From Paracoccaceae bacterium (lineage in GTDB: Bacteria > Pseudomonadota > Alphaproteobacteria > Rhodobacterales > Rhodobacteraceae), in assembly GCA_020425085.1 (NCBI GenBank), contig JAGQRW010000017.1:124001-188000 (forward strand): a DNA stretch of 64,000 nt, written 5' to 3'. Made by a program: the position numbers and the translations under genes. The notes below the pieces were generated by a model. The model was not told the DNA's origin, made no database searches, and saw only the letters and a list, made by a program, of their open reading frames with translations. Each line of letters starts with the position of its first letter. Positions within the stretch are counted from its first letter, which is position 1. This document shows, piece by piece, positions 1-7,489 of this stretch.

Positions 1-2
1 AT

Positions 3-200
3 ACCATGGGGGTGGACGTTGAAATTGCACCGGACATTCCGTGTGCAGACAGCGACCTGACCGCACTTGCGGGCGAGGTGCGGCAACGTATCAAGGCGAT
101 TATTGGTGTCACTTGTGCTGTTGTGGCCAAGCGACCCGGCGAATTACCCCGTTCGGAAGGAAAAGCCGTTCGGGTTCTCGACCAGCGCAAGAAGATCTGA
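3..200 (+). CDS. paaK: Phenylacetate-CoA ligase, C-terminal end (partial)
   Basis: Only the last 65 or so codons are present; the gene enters from the left edge. The visible tail resembles the small C-terminal domain of phenylacetate-CoA ligases (PaaK, adenylate-forming family), including IKAIIGVTCAVV followed by GELPRSEGKAVRVLDQR. This domain swings over the active site in the thioester-forming step; full enzymes are about 430-440 residues and make phenylacetyl-CoA from phenylacetate, ATP and CoA. A related aryl-CoA ligase such as a benzoate-CoA ligase cannot be excluded from the tail alone. Its position directly before an ABC importer and a benzoyl-CoA pathway fits aromatic acid activation. 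Confidence 0.75.
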   Translation, partial: TMGVDVEIAPDIPCADSDLTALAGEVRQRIKAIIGVTCAVVAKRPGELPRSEGKAVRVLDQRKKI

Positions 201-317
201 CCGCGAAAGGTTCGGACATAACAAAAACAAGAATGCCGAAGTCGGGGATGGTTCTTCGACAATCGGAGCATTTGAGGAAGGAAAGCACACAAAAGCAATA
301 CCTTAGAGTAATGCCCG

Positions 318-362
318 TTGCACAAAAACGTGTATAGTGGTACGGTTATGCTTGATTTAGTC
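318..362 (+). promoter_or_regulatory. Putative promoter/operator upstream of the ABC importer
   Basis: A TTGCAC hexamer at 318-323 is followed 17 bases later by TACGGT, which could be a weak -35/-10 pair. The block at 332-362, starting GTATAGTGGTACG and ending near TTTAGTC, closely matches a block at 17867-17898 in the had/korA divergent region: 12 of the first 13 bases agree, then AT, CTT and TTAG are conserved in register. The repetition in two non-coding regions of the same metabolic block suggests a shared operator or promoter. The regulator is unknown. Confidence 0.4.
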
Positions 363-398
363 TCTGGACTATTTCGTCATTCACAGCGGAGGAAAGTA

Positions 399-1553
399 AT
401 GACACGTTTCAATCATCTGAAAACCACGGCACTGGCGATCGCCCTTGCCGGTAGCGCGGCAATCGCCGTCCCTGCCCATGCCGACATCAAGATCGGCAGC
501 AGCCTGGCCATTACCGGTCCGGCCTCGTTCCTGGGCGACCCCGAGGCAAAGACCCTCAAGATGCTGGTCAATGAACTTAACGCCAATGGCGGCATCAACG
601 GCGAGAAAATCGACCTCATCATGTATGACGATGCCGCTGACCCGAACCAGGCCCGCACCTTCGCCACCCGTCTGGTCGAGGATGACGAGGTTGTGGCCGT
701 GATCGGTGGCACATCCACCGGCGCCACCATGGCAATGATCCCGGTATTCGAAGAGGCCAAGGTTCCCTTCATTTCGCTTGCCGGTGCGGTGGTGATCATT
801 GATCCGGTCAAGAAATGGGTGTTCAAGACACCGCATACCGACCTGATGGCCTGCGGCAAGATCTTTGAAGATATCAAGGCACGCGGCCTTTCCAAGGTCG
901 GCCTGATCTCAGGCACCGGTGGTTTCGGCAAATCCATGCACGAACAATGCCTGTCGGTCGCCGGCAAATACGGCATCGACATCGTTGCCGATGAAACCTA
1001 CGGCCCGAAAGACGCCGACATGACCCCGCAACTGACCAAGATCGCCGGCGCTGCCGGACTTCAGGCAGTGGTTAACCCCGGCTTTGGTCAGGGTCCGGCA
1101 ATCGTGACCCGCAACTTCAAGCAGTTGAACATCAAGGTTCCGCTCTATCAGTCGCACGGTGTTGCATCAAAAAGCTTCATCGACCTTGCCGGTGATGCGG
1201 CCGAAGGTGTTCGCCTGCCTGCTTCGGCGCTTTTGGTTGCCGACATGCTGGACGACAGCGATCCGCAAAAAGCGGTCGTCGTTGGCTACCGCGATGCCTA
1301 TGTAGCCGAGACCGGCCAGCCGGTTTCAACCTTTGGTGGACATGCGTATGACGCTTTTCACATTCTGGTAAATGCGATCAAATCTGCCGGGAGCAACAAT
1401 CCGGCGGCTATCCGCGACGCGATTGAAAACACCAAAGGCTTCATCGGCACCGCCGGCGAAGTGAACATGTCGGCAACAGACCACCTTGGTCTCGACCTGA
1501 ACGCGTTCAAAATGCTTGAAATCCGCGATGGTGACTGGACTATCGTCAAGTAA
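399..1553 (+). CDS. Branched-chain-type ABC importer, substrate-binding protein
   Basis: A 384-residue periplasmic binding protein of the Leu/Ile/Val (LivJ/K, type I) family. The ATG at 399 is chosen because GGAGGAAAG lies just upstream and the first 27 or so residues form a standard Sec signal peptide ending PAHA before DIKIGSSLAITGPAS. Family features include the mature start IKIG...TGPAS and the GGINGEKIDLIMYDDAADPNQA stretch near residues 60-85. It should bring its ligand to the permeases and ATPases encoded immediately downstream. Such importers carry amino acids but also aromatic acids, as in Rhodopseudomonas; given the phenylacetate and benzoyl-CoA genes nearby, an aromatic acid or aromatic amino acid is the likeliest cargo. 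That ligand is inferred only. Confidence 0.88.
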   Translation: MTRFNHLKTTALAIALAGSAAIAVPAHADIKIGSSLAITGPASFLGDPEAKTLKMLVNELNANGGINGEKIDLIMYDDAADPNQARTFATRLVEDDEVVAVIGGTSTGATMAMIPVFEEAKVPFISLAGAVVIIDPVKKWVFKTPHTDLMACGKIFEDIKARGLSKVGLISGTGGFGKSMHEQCLSVAGKYGIDIVADETYGPKDADMTPQLTKIAGAAGLQAVVNPGFGQGPAIVTRNFKQLNIKVPLYQSHGVASKSFIDLAGDAAEGVRLPASALLVADMLDDSDPQKAVVVGYRDAYVAETGQPVSTFGGHAYDAFHILVNAIKSAGSNNPAAIRDAIENTKGFIGTAGEVNMSATDHLGLDLNAFKMLEIRDGDWTIVK

Positions 1554-1560
1554 TACGATT

Positions 1561-1589
1561 CGGCGGGGCGTACCCGATACGCCCCGCCG
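1561..1589 (+). other. Intercistronic stem-loop between binding protein and permease
   Basis: A perfect 12-bp stem (CGGCGGGGCGTA against TACGCCCCGCCG) with a 5-base loop lies 7 bases after the binding-protein stop. No T-run follows, so it is not a classical terminator. In ABC operons such hairpins often protect the upstream binding-protein message from 3' decay and give it an excess over the membrane subunits; that role is inferred here. Confidence 0.6.
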
Positions 1590-1622
1590 ACCATAAAAAC
1601 AAAAGACAACTGCGGGGGTCAA

Positions 1623-2495
1623 ATGTCTGAACTGTTGCAGTTCTTTTTTTCCGGGATCACAGTCGGTGCGATTTATTCGCTGGTGGCGCTCGGATTCATC
1701 ATCATCTACAACTCAAGCGGTGTGGTGAATTTCGCCCAGGGCGAATTCGTGATGCTGGGTGGCATGTCCACGGTGTTTCTGTTCAACGCGGGTGTGCCAT
1801 TGGCCATCGCTGCGGTTGCGGCCATCCTGATAACCTGTTTGGTCGGCATCGCCTTGAACAAGTTGGCGATCGAACCGGCCAAGGGTGCCTCGGTGGTGAC
1901 GCTGATCATCATCACCATCGGTGCCTCGATCTTCATACGCGGTATGGCGCAGCTTGTGTTTGACAAGCAATTCCACCGCTTTCCCAGCTTTTCCGGCGAC
2001 GATCCGTTTCTAATCGGCGGTGCCACCATCCTGCCGCAAGGCGTCTGGATGATCGCTGGTGCCATTGCAGTGTTTATCGGTCTGTTCGTGTTCTTTACCT
2101 ATTCGCTGACCGGCAAGGCGGTTCTGGCCACCTCGAACAACAAGCTGGCGGCGCGACTGGTGGGGATTTCCACCAATATGATGATGACGCTCAGCTTTGG
2201 CCTTTCGGCGGCAATCGGTGCGCTGGCAGGCGTTTTGGTGACGCCGATTACCCTGACCAGCTATGATGTCGGCATCGCACTGGCGCTCAAGGGTTTTGCG
2301 GCAGCCATTCTCGGCGGTATGGGCAGCCCGTTCGGTGCCCTTGTCGGCGGCATTCTGGTTGGTCTGATCGAAGCGATGACGGCAGGTTATATCAGTTCCG
2401 AATACAAGGACGCCGCCTCGTTCATCGTTATCCTTGCGGTGCTTTTCGTCATGCCGAACGGCATCTTCGGCCGCTCGACGATTGATCGGGTATGA
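1623..2495 (+). CDS. livH: Branched-chain-type ABC importer, permease (LivH)
   Basis: A 290-residue hydrophobic protein with about eight predicted membrane helices, matching the LivH permease family in length. Family landmarks are GAIYSLVALGFIIIYN near the N-terminus, VVNFAQGEFVMLGG around residues 34-47, and the C-terminal GFAAAILGGMGSPFGALVGG loop that carries the coupling region for the ATPases. It forms half of the inner-membrane channel with the next gene product. The start follows TGCGGGGGTCAA. Its stop overlaps the livM start as ATGA, so the two subunits are probably translationally coupled. Confidence 0.92.
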   Translation: MSELLQFFFSGITVGAIYSLVALGFIIIYNSSGVVNFAQGEFVMLGGMSTVFLFNAGVPLAIAAVAAILITCLVGIALNKLAIEPAKGASVVTLIIITIGASIFIRGMAQLVFDKQFHRFPSFSGDDPFLIGGATILPQGVWMIAGAIAVFIGLFVFFTYSLTGKAVLATSNNKLAARLVGISTNMMMTLSFGLSAAIGALAGVLVTPITLTSYDVGIALALKGFAAAILGGMGSPFGALVGGILVGLIEAMTAGYISSEYKDAASFIVILAVLFVMPNGIFGRSTIDRV

Positions 2496-3457
2496 AATTG
2501 ACCAAATTGTCCCCCAAAATTCTGACGCTTCTGGCGCTTGCGTTGCTTGTCATCATTGCGCCGATGTTCTTTCCCAGCTCGTTCTATTACCGGATCGGTG
2601 CGCTGATCTTTATCAATGGACTGGCGGTAATCGGGCTGGTCATTCTGGTCGGCTATGCCGGACAGATCAGTCTTGGCCATGCCGGATTTGTCGGCATCGG
2701 TGCCTATTCCTGTGCGCTTGCACCCGAACATCTTGGAATTTCGCCGGTACTGGCAGTTTTTCTGGGGGCTTTCCTGTCAGGGCTGCTGGCCTGGCTGGTA
2801 GGTCGCCCGATCCTGAGATTGCGAGGCCACTATCTGGCCGTGGCGACACTGGGTTTCGGCATCCTGATCTACATGGTCCTCAGCAACGAAGCGCAATGGA
2901 CAGGCGGGCCGGATGGCATGGCGGTGCAGGCTACCGGCCTGAAGGCGCTGCTGAAATCCATGGGCTTCAAGGTCAGCGCCTCCGAAATGTGGTACTGGAT
3001 CGCGGCGGTGGTGATGATGATCGGTGCGCTGATCGCGCTCAACCTTCATACCAGTCCGACCGGCCGTGCCCTCAGATCCCTGCATGACAGCGAAGTGGCA
3101 GCCGGAACCGTTGGGGTCAATGTCGCCAACTACAAGCTGTCGGCGTTTGTCATCTCGGCGATATACACCTCGGTCTCGGGTTCCGAACTGGCGCTGATGA
3201 ACCGTTTCATTTCACCGGATGTGGCCGGGTTTCTGCATTCAGTGGAACTTTTGACCATGACGGTGCTTGGGGGTGCCGCAACCGTGTTCGGGGCCGTCAT
3301 CGGTGCCGCGATCCTGACCTCATTGCCGCAGGTTCTGACGGTTCTTCATGATTTCGAACATATCGTTCTGGGGCTGATCATGATGCTGGTAATGATCTTC
3401 ATGCGCGAAGGTCTGGTTCCCAGCCTGGCCAAGATTCTGCGCAGGAGGCCGAAATGA
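2492..3457 (+). CDS. livM: Branched-chain-type ABC importer, permease (LivM)
   Basis: A 321-residue LivM-family inner-membrane permease, the partner of LivH. Recognisable segments are VGYAGQISLGHAGFVGIGAY at about residues 52-71, the RLRGHYLAVATLGFG segment near 110-125, and the coupling loop LTMTVLGGAATVFGAVIGA near 250-268. The reading frame begins on the ATG that overlaps the livH stop and ends on a TGA that overlaps the livG start, so livH, livM and livG form one coupled block. Confidence 0.92.
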   Translation: MKLTKLSPKILTLLALALLVIIAPMFFPSSFYYRIGALIFINGLAVIGLVILVGYAGQISLGHAGFVGIGAYSCALAPEHLGISPVLAVFLGAFLSGLLAWLVGRPILRLRGHYLAVATLGFGILIYMVLSNEAQWTGGPDGMAVQATGLKALLKSMGFKVSASEMWYWIAAVVMMIGALIALNLHTSPTGRALRSLHDSEVAAGTVGVNVANYKLSAFVISAIYTSVSGSELALMNRFISPDVAGFLHSVELLTMTVLGGAATVFGAVIGAAILTSLPQVLTVLHDFEHIVLGLIMMLVMIFMREGLVPSLAKILRRRPK

Positions 3458-4242
3458 CCCTGCTGACAGTCGAAGACCTGAGCATCGAATTCGGCGGCCT
3501 GAAGGCCGTTGACGGGGTGAATTTCAATGTGGAAGCCGGCAAGATCGTGTCGGTGATCGGCCCCAATGGCGCCGGAAAGACCACGCTTTTCAACATGCTG
3601 TCGGGGCTTTACACGCCGTCGCGCGGACGGGTGACGCTGGCGGGCAAGGATGTTACCAATCAGCCCCCTTACAAGCTGGCCCGTCTTGGCATGTCGCGCA
3701 CATTTCAGAACCTGCAAATCTTTTTGCAGATGTCGGTTCTGGAAAATGTCATGGCCGGTTGTCATCTGACCGAAGGCCGGCATATCGTGACCGACCTTCT
3801 GGGTCTGCCAGCCTCGGGGCGGCGTACCAGGCAATCCATGAAGGATGCGCTTGGCCTTCTGGAACGCATCGGCTTGCAATCCCATGCCACGGACGAGGCA
3901 TCGGGCCTTTCCTATGGCGCGCTGAAACGGCTGGAGATCGCCCGTGCACTGGCGGTCCGGCCACAACTGCTGCTGCTGGATGAACCCGCTGCGGGCTGCA
4001 ACGCCGTGGAAACCGAGGAAATCGACCATCTGATTGCCGAGATTGCCGCCGAAGGCGTCGCCATTCTGCTGGTCGAGCATGACATGAAACTGGTGATGAA
4101 GATATCTGACCATGTGATCGTGCTGGATCAGGGCATGAAAATAACCGAAGGACTGCCCACCGAAGTGGCGCAAAATCCCAAGGTGATCGAGGCCTATCTT
4201 GGCGTCAAGGCAACCGAGGAGGTCCACAATGCTCTTGGTTGA
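3454..4242 (+). CDS. livG: Branched-chain-type ABC importer, ATPase (LivG)
   Basis: A 262-residue ABC ATPase of the LivG type. Walker A is GPNGAGKTT (about residues 33-41), the Q-loop is in TFQNLQIF, the signature is LSYGALKRLEIARAL, Walker B is LLLLDEPAAG and the switch histidine lies in LVEHDMK. It powers import through LivH/LivM as a heterodimer with LivF. After Walker B the sequence reads GCN where most LivG proteins have GLN, a minor change. Its 3' end overlaps the livF start by 14 bases. Confidence 0.93.
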   Translation: MTLLTVEDLSIEFGGLKAVDGVNFNVEAGKIVSVIGPNGAGKTTLFNMLSGLYTPSRGRVTLAGKDVTNQPPYKLARLGMSRTFQNLQIFLQMSVLENVMAGCHLTEGRHIVTDLLGLPASGRRTRQSMKDALGLLERIGLQSHATDEASGLSYGALKRLEIARALAVRPQLLLLDEPAAGCNAVETEEIDHLIAEIAAEGVAILLVEHDMKLVMKISDHVIVLDQGMKITEGLPTEVAQNPKVIEAYLGVKATEEVHNALG

Positions 4243-4930
4243 GGATCTCTGGTCGCGCTATGGCCGGATCGAGGTGCTGCACGGCATCAATCTTGAGGTG
4301 AAGGCGGGCGAAGTGGTGGCCGTAGTCGGTGCCAATGGCGCTGGCAAGACCACGCTGTTGCGCTGTCTTTCCGGGGTGCAGCCGATGGCGGCGGGCACGA
4401 TTACCTTTCGTGGCTCGAACATCACCCGCGTTCCGGCGCACCGCCGCCTTGGCCTGGGTCTGGCGCAGTCGCCGGAAGGGCGGCAGATTTTCACCAACCT
4501 GTCGGTCGAGGAAAACCTGCGTCTTGGTGCCTATCTTTACAAGGATGCCCGCGTGGAAAAGGACATGGAAGAGGCGTTTACCCTGTTTCCCATTCTGAAA
4601 ACCAAGCGGAACCTCAATGCCGGTGATCTTTCCGGCGGCCAGCAACAGATGCTGGCGATCGGTCGCGCCCTGATGGGGCGGCCACATTGCCTGCTGCTGG
4701 ATGAACCCAGCATGGGGCTTGCCCCGATTCTGGTGGATCAGATTCTGGATGTGGTGAAAAACCTGCGCAGTTATGGCGTCACCGCATTGCTGGTGGAACA
4801 AAACGCCTTTGCCGCACTTTCCATCGCCGATCGCGGCTATGTCATGGAAATCGGCAAGATCACCATGTCGGGCCCGGCGCAGGAACTGATCGCGGATGAG
4901 CGCGTGCGCGAAGCATATCTGGGAATTTAA
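4229..4930 (+). CDS. livF: Branched-chain-type ABC importer, ATPase (LivF)
   Basis: A 233-residue LivF-type ABC ATPase. The ATG at 4229 is preferred over an upstream in-frame codon because GAGGAGG lies just before it and MLLVEDLWSRYG is the normal family start. Walker A is GANGAGKTT, the signature is LSGGQQQMLAIGRAL, Walker B is CLLLDEPSMGLAP and the H-loop position reads LVEQNA, as usual for LivF. Its TAA overlaps the stop codon of the convergent ubiV gene, leaving no space for a terminator between the two. Confidence 0.93.
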   Translation: MLLVEDLWSRYGRIEVLHGINLEVKAGEVVAVVGANGAGKTTLLRCLSGVQPMAAGTITFRGSNITRVPAHRRLGLGLAQSPEGRQIFTNLSVEENLRLGAYLYKDARVEKDMEEAFTLFPILKTKRNLNAGDLSGGQQQMLAIGRALMGRPHCLLLDEPSMGLAPILVDQILDVVKNLRSYGVTALLVEQNAFAALSIADRGYVMEIGKITMSGPAQELIADERVREAYLGI

Positions 4931-5826
4931 GCAGCACCCGACCAGTCCGCACCGGTCTTGCCGGTCAGAAAGCCATCGGAAAACGCCCCTCCCGGTGCCT
5001 CGGACAACAGGGCGGCGTTCAGGCCGACGGCATCAATCCGGCCATCCAGCAGATCGCGGAACCCCTGACACACCGCCAGAAAATTGCCGGAATGCGGCGA
5101 CAGGCGCAAGGCCGTCACCCCGGCATCGCGCAGGATATCAATCTGTAACGCTGCGTTGGCGCAGGTGGATGAAAGTGTCTGCACCCCGTTCATGGCAAAG
5201 ATCGGCTGATCGTCCAGCGTGTCCACCAGCAGGCCATCGACATCCTCGCCGCATACGAACTGACAGTTATCCTTGGTACGGTTGTGCAGTCGCGCATGAT
5301 AACAGCGACCGGAAATCGCCAGCGGCAGGCGGCCATAGCCCCAAACCTCGATAATCATACCCAGATCGGCCCCAGCTTTTGCCAGTGACGCGACAGAACC
5401 AAGCGGCAATTCCGGCGGCAGACATACCCGCGTCGCGCCCTTTTTCGCCAGCCATGCCAGCGTACCTTCGTTGTAGACATTGACCAGCGGCCCAACCGAA
5501 AACGCCGCTCCTTTGGGGATATGCGCCAGCGCCGTCAGGTCGTTGATTTCAACCTCGATCCCCATCTCGCCAAGATCGGCGGTCAGGTTGCGTTCGCGTT
5601 TCAGCGTCACCAGCGCCAGACTGGTCAACGACACGGCCTTGCCGGATGCCTGCACCTGCTCCACCGCTTCGGGGATGTGGTTCTGGTAAAACGGCAGGCG
5701 TTTGGAACAGACCAGTTCGCCCAGAACCATGCGATCAACCGGCGCATCGGCGGCCATATTGCGGTTGAATTCGCGCCAGATATCCGCCTGCCAGAAAAAC
5801 TGGTTCGGCCCTATGGTCAGTTCCAT
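4927..5826 (-). CDS. ubiV: O2-independent ubiquinone hydroxylation protein UbiV
   Basis: A 299-residue member of the U32 peptidase-like family, here the UbiV branch. The start is placed at MELTIGPNQFFW, since upstream codons read into unrelated sequence. Cysteines at about 40, 175, 188 and 192 reproduce the spacing of the four residues that bind the 4Fe-4S cluster in Escherichia coli UbiV (39, 180, 193, 197). UbiV with UbiU carries out oxygen-independent ring hydroxylation in ubiquinone synthesis, with UbiT as the lipid-binding partner. It lies 10 bases after ubiU in a ubiT-ubiU-ubiV operon that would let this organism make ubiquinone without O2. Confidence 0.92.
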   Translation of the reverse strand: MELTIGPNQFFWQADIWREFNRNMAADAPVDRMVLGELVCSKRLPFYQNHIPEAVEQVQASGKAVSLTSLALVTLKRERNLTADLGEMGIEVEINDLTALAHIPKGAAFSVGPLVNVYNEGTLAWLAKKGATRVCLPPELPLGSVASLAKAGADLGMIIEVWGYGRLPLAISGRCYHARLHNRTKDNCQFVCGEDVDGLLVDTLDDQPIFAMNGVQTLSSTCANAALQIDILRDAGVTALRLSPHSGNFLAVCQGFRDLLDGRIDAVGLNAALLSEAPGGAFSDGFLTGKTGADWSGAA

Positions 5827-5836
5827 TTTCGGCCCC

Positions 5837-6814
5837 CTAACGCCACTTTTTCTGATAGGCGCCCGAGGTGGCGGCCTGCCCCTCGGCCAATGCGCCAAGG
5901 GTGCCGGCGGGCACTGGCAGGCCGGCCTCCACCGCCTCGACCGCGGCGCGGAAATTGCGCACCACTTCGGCGACGTAAGAACGCGAACGCTGCCTTCCTT
6001 CGATCTTCAGTGCCGATACCCCGGCCTTGGCCAGCGCCGGAATGAGTTCCGAAGCATCAAGACTTACGGCATCTTCAAACACATGCCCGGTCTGATCCCC
6101 GGCCGAAAAACATCCCTTGCACAAGGTCGGATAGGGAACCGGGTCATCCTTGGCGACGCGGTGTACCATCTGACCACCAAGTCGCGCCACCAGATCGCTG
6201 CCCTCTTCGGCGTAAACCACATGCGACGCGGGCGAACAGACGCCGTTCATATTGGGCGATTTGCCGGTGATATAGGACGATAGCGAACACCGACCCTCGG
6301 CCATGACGCAAAGGCCGCCAAACACGAACGCCTCGGTTTCCACGTCGATTTCGCGGTTGATGGCAGCGATTTCCGCCACCGTCAGGATGCGCGGCAGCAC
6401 CACCCGTTTGACGTCAAATTCCGAAGCATAATAATTGATGATATCCGGGTTCGCCGCTGCCGCCTGCACCGACAAATGCCTTCTCAGGCCCGGATGATGT
6501 TCCGCCGCATGCGCCAGAAGGCCAACATCGGCCAGAATGACGGCATCACAGCCAGCCGATTCTGCATCGGCCAGTGCGCGGTGCCAGATTTCCTCGGCCC
6601 CGGCGCGCGGAAAAGTGTTGATCGCCACCAGAACTTTGGCCCCACCCTGGTGAGCATAAGCGACCGATTCCGCCATTTCGTCGCGTTCAAAGTTCAGGCC
6701 GGGAAAGTTGCGGGCGTTGGTTTCATCAGCAAAGCCGCAATAAACCGCATGCGCCCCGGCATCGACCGCCGCTCGCAAAGCCGCAGGCGTTCCCGCCGGA
6801 CAAACCAGTTCCAT
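5837..6814 (-). CDS. ubiU: O2-independent ubiquinone hydroxylation protein UbiU
   Basis: A 325-residue U32-family protein of the UbiU branch. Three adjacent start codons are possible (GTG 6820, ATG 6817, ATG 6814); the last is used because it gives the family N-terminus MELVCPAG. From that start, cysteines fall at about 169, 176, 193 and 232, the same positions as the four 4Fe-4S ligands of E. coli UbiU, within GGLCVMAEGRC, NGVCSP and PTLCKGC. It forms a heterodimer with UbiV for O2-independent hydroxylation of ubiquinone precursors. The ubiT stop lies within three bases of its start, so the two are translationally coupled. Confidence 0.92.
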   Translation of the reverse strand: MELVCPAGTPAALRAAVDAGAHAVYCGFADETNARNFPGLNFERDEMAESVAYAHQGGAKVLVAINTFPRAGAEEIWHRALADAESAGCDAVILADVGLLAHAAEHHPGLRRHLSVQAAAANPDIINYYASEFDVKRVVLPRILTVAEIAAINREIDVETEAFVFGGLCVMAEGRCSLSSYITGKSPNMNGVCSPASHVVYAEEGSDLVARLGGQMVHRVAKDDPVPYPTLCKGCFSAGDQTGHVFEDAVSLDASELIPALAKAGVSALKIEGRQRSRSYVAEVVRNFRAAVEAVEAGLPVPAGTLGALAEGQAATSGAYQKKWR

Positions 6815-6816
6815 CA

Positions 6817-7353
6817 TCACATGCCACCTTTCGCACGTTGCAGACTAAGCCCGGTGCGACGTTCACAAATCGCCGCAAATTGACCGATCAGCCCGGCAAG
6901 CGGCGGCGTCAGACTGGCCACCTCCTCTGATAGGTCAAGCTCGGCGTCGTCAATGGCGTTGCGCAGCGCCAGCGTGGCCGAGGTATCCCCCTCGATCACC
7001 AGATCTCGCGAGAAAAACAGCGCATCACCATCACAGGATCCATGCACCAGCCCCAACAGCGCCGACAGCGTACCGGCAATCCGACAATCTGCCCCGTCGG
7101 CATTGCGCTGAACCGTGATCCGGGGTGTTCCGCCGGGAAAATCCATCAGCAAAACAAACGGCAAGTCGGTGGGATCAATGGCAAAACGCTTGTCGATGCT
7201 ACCGGCCAAACGGCGCAGAATTCGCGGATGACGCACCGAGATTCGCCGCGCCAATGCACTCAGCGCCAGTGTCAGCGGCATCATCGGCAACAGGCCGACG
7301 GCGCGAGACAGCATCGGATTGAACACCGGAAAATGAACGGGGCCTTGTGTCAA
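6817..7353 (-). CDS. ubiT: O2-independent ubiquinone accessory protein UbiT (SCP2 domain)
   Basis: About 178 residues with an SCP2-like lipid-binding fold; LFFSRDLVIEGDTSATLALRNAID is the stretch most like E. coli UbiT (YhbT). UbiT is needed with UbiU and UbiV for anaerobic ubiquinone synthesis and probably presents the hydrophobic precursors. The long frame starts on TTG at 7353 with GAGAG six bases upstream; the first ATG would be at 7314, giving about 165 residues. Both lengths suit the family, so the start is uncertain. It is the first gene of the leftward ubiTUV operon, about 60 bases from an FNR-type box shared with ubiD. Confidence 0.85.
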   Translation of the reverse strand: MTQGPVHFPVFNPMLSRAVGLLPMMPLTLALSALARRISVRHPRILRRLAGSIDKRFAIDPTDLPFVLLMDFPGGTPRITVQRNADGADCRIAGTLSALLGLVHGSCDGDALFFSRDLVIEGDTSATLALRNAIDDAELDLSEEVASLTPPLAGLIGQFAAICERRTGLSLQRAKGGM

Positions 7354-7413
7354 CGGAAACTCTCAGAAATTTCAGCGATATATCCGATCTAAAACCCCGG
7401 TCGATTCACTGCC

Positions 7414-7427
7414 TTGACCTACATCAA
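7414..7427. promoter_or_regulatory. FNR/FnrL-type box between ubiT and ubiD
   Basis: The 14-mer TTGACCTACATCAA fits the FNR consensus TTGAT-N4-ATCAA at nine of ten defined positions, and flanking GCC/GGC extend the dyad to GCCTTGA...TCAAGGC. It lies in the middle of the divergent ubiT/ubiD intergenic region, about 60-65 bases from each likely start, a geometry that would allow activation of both promoters from one site. This fits expression under low oxygen. FNR, FnrL, Dnr or NnrR-type proteins could all use such a sequence. Confidence 0.7.
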
Positions 7428-7489
7428 GGCGGGGTGGTCGGCCGGTTCATAATTTCGGTGAAAATCCCGAGGATGCGACCATACGCGAC

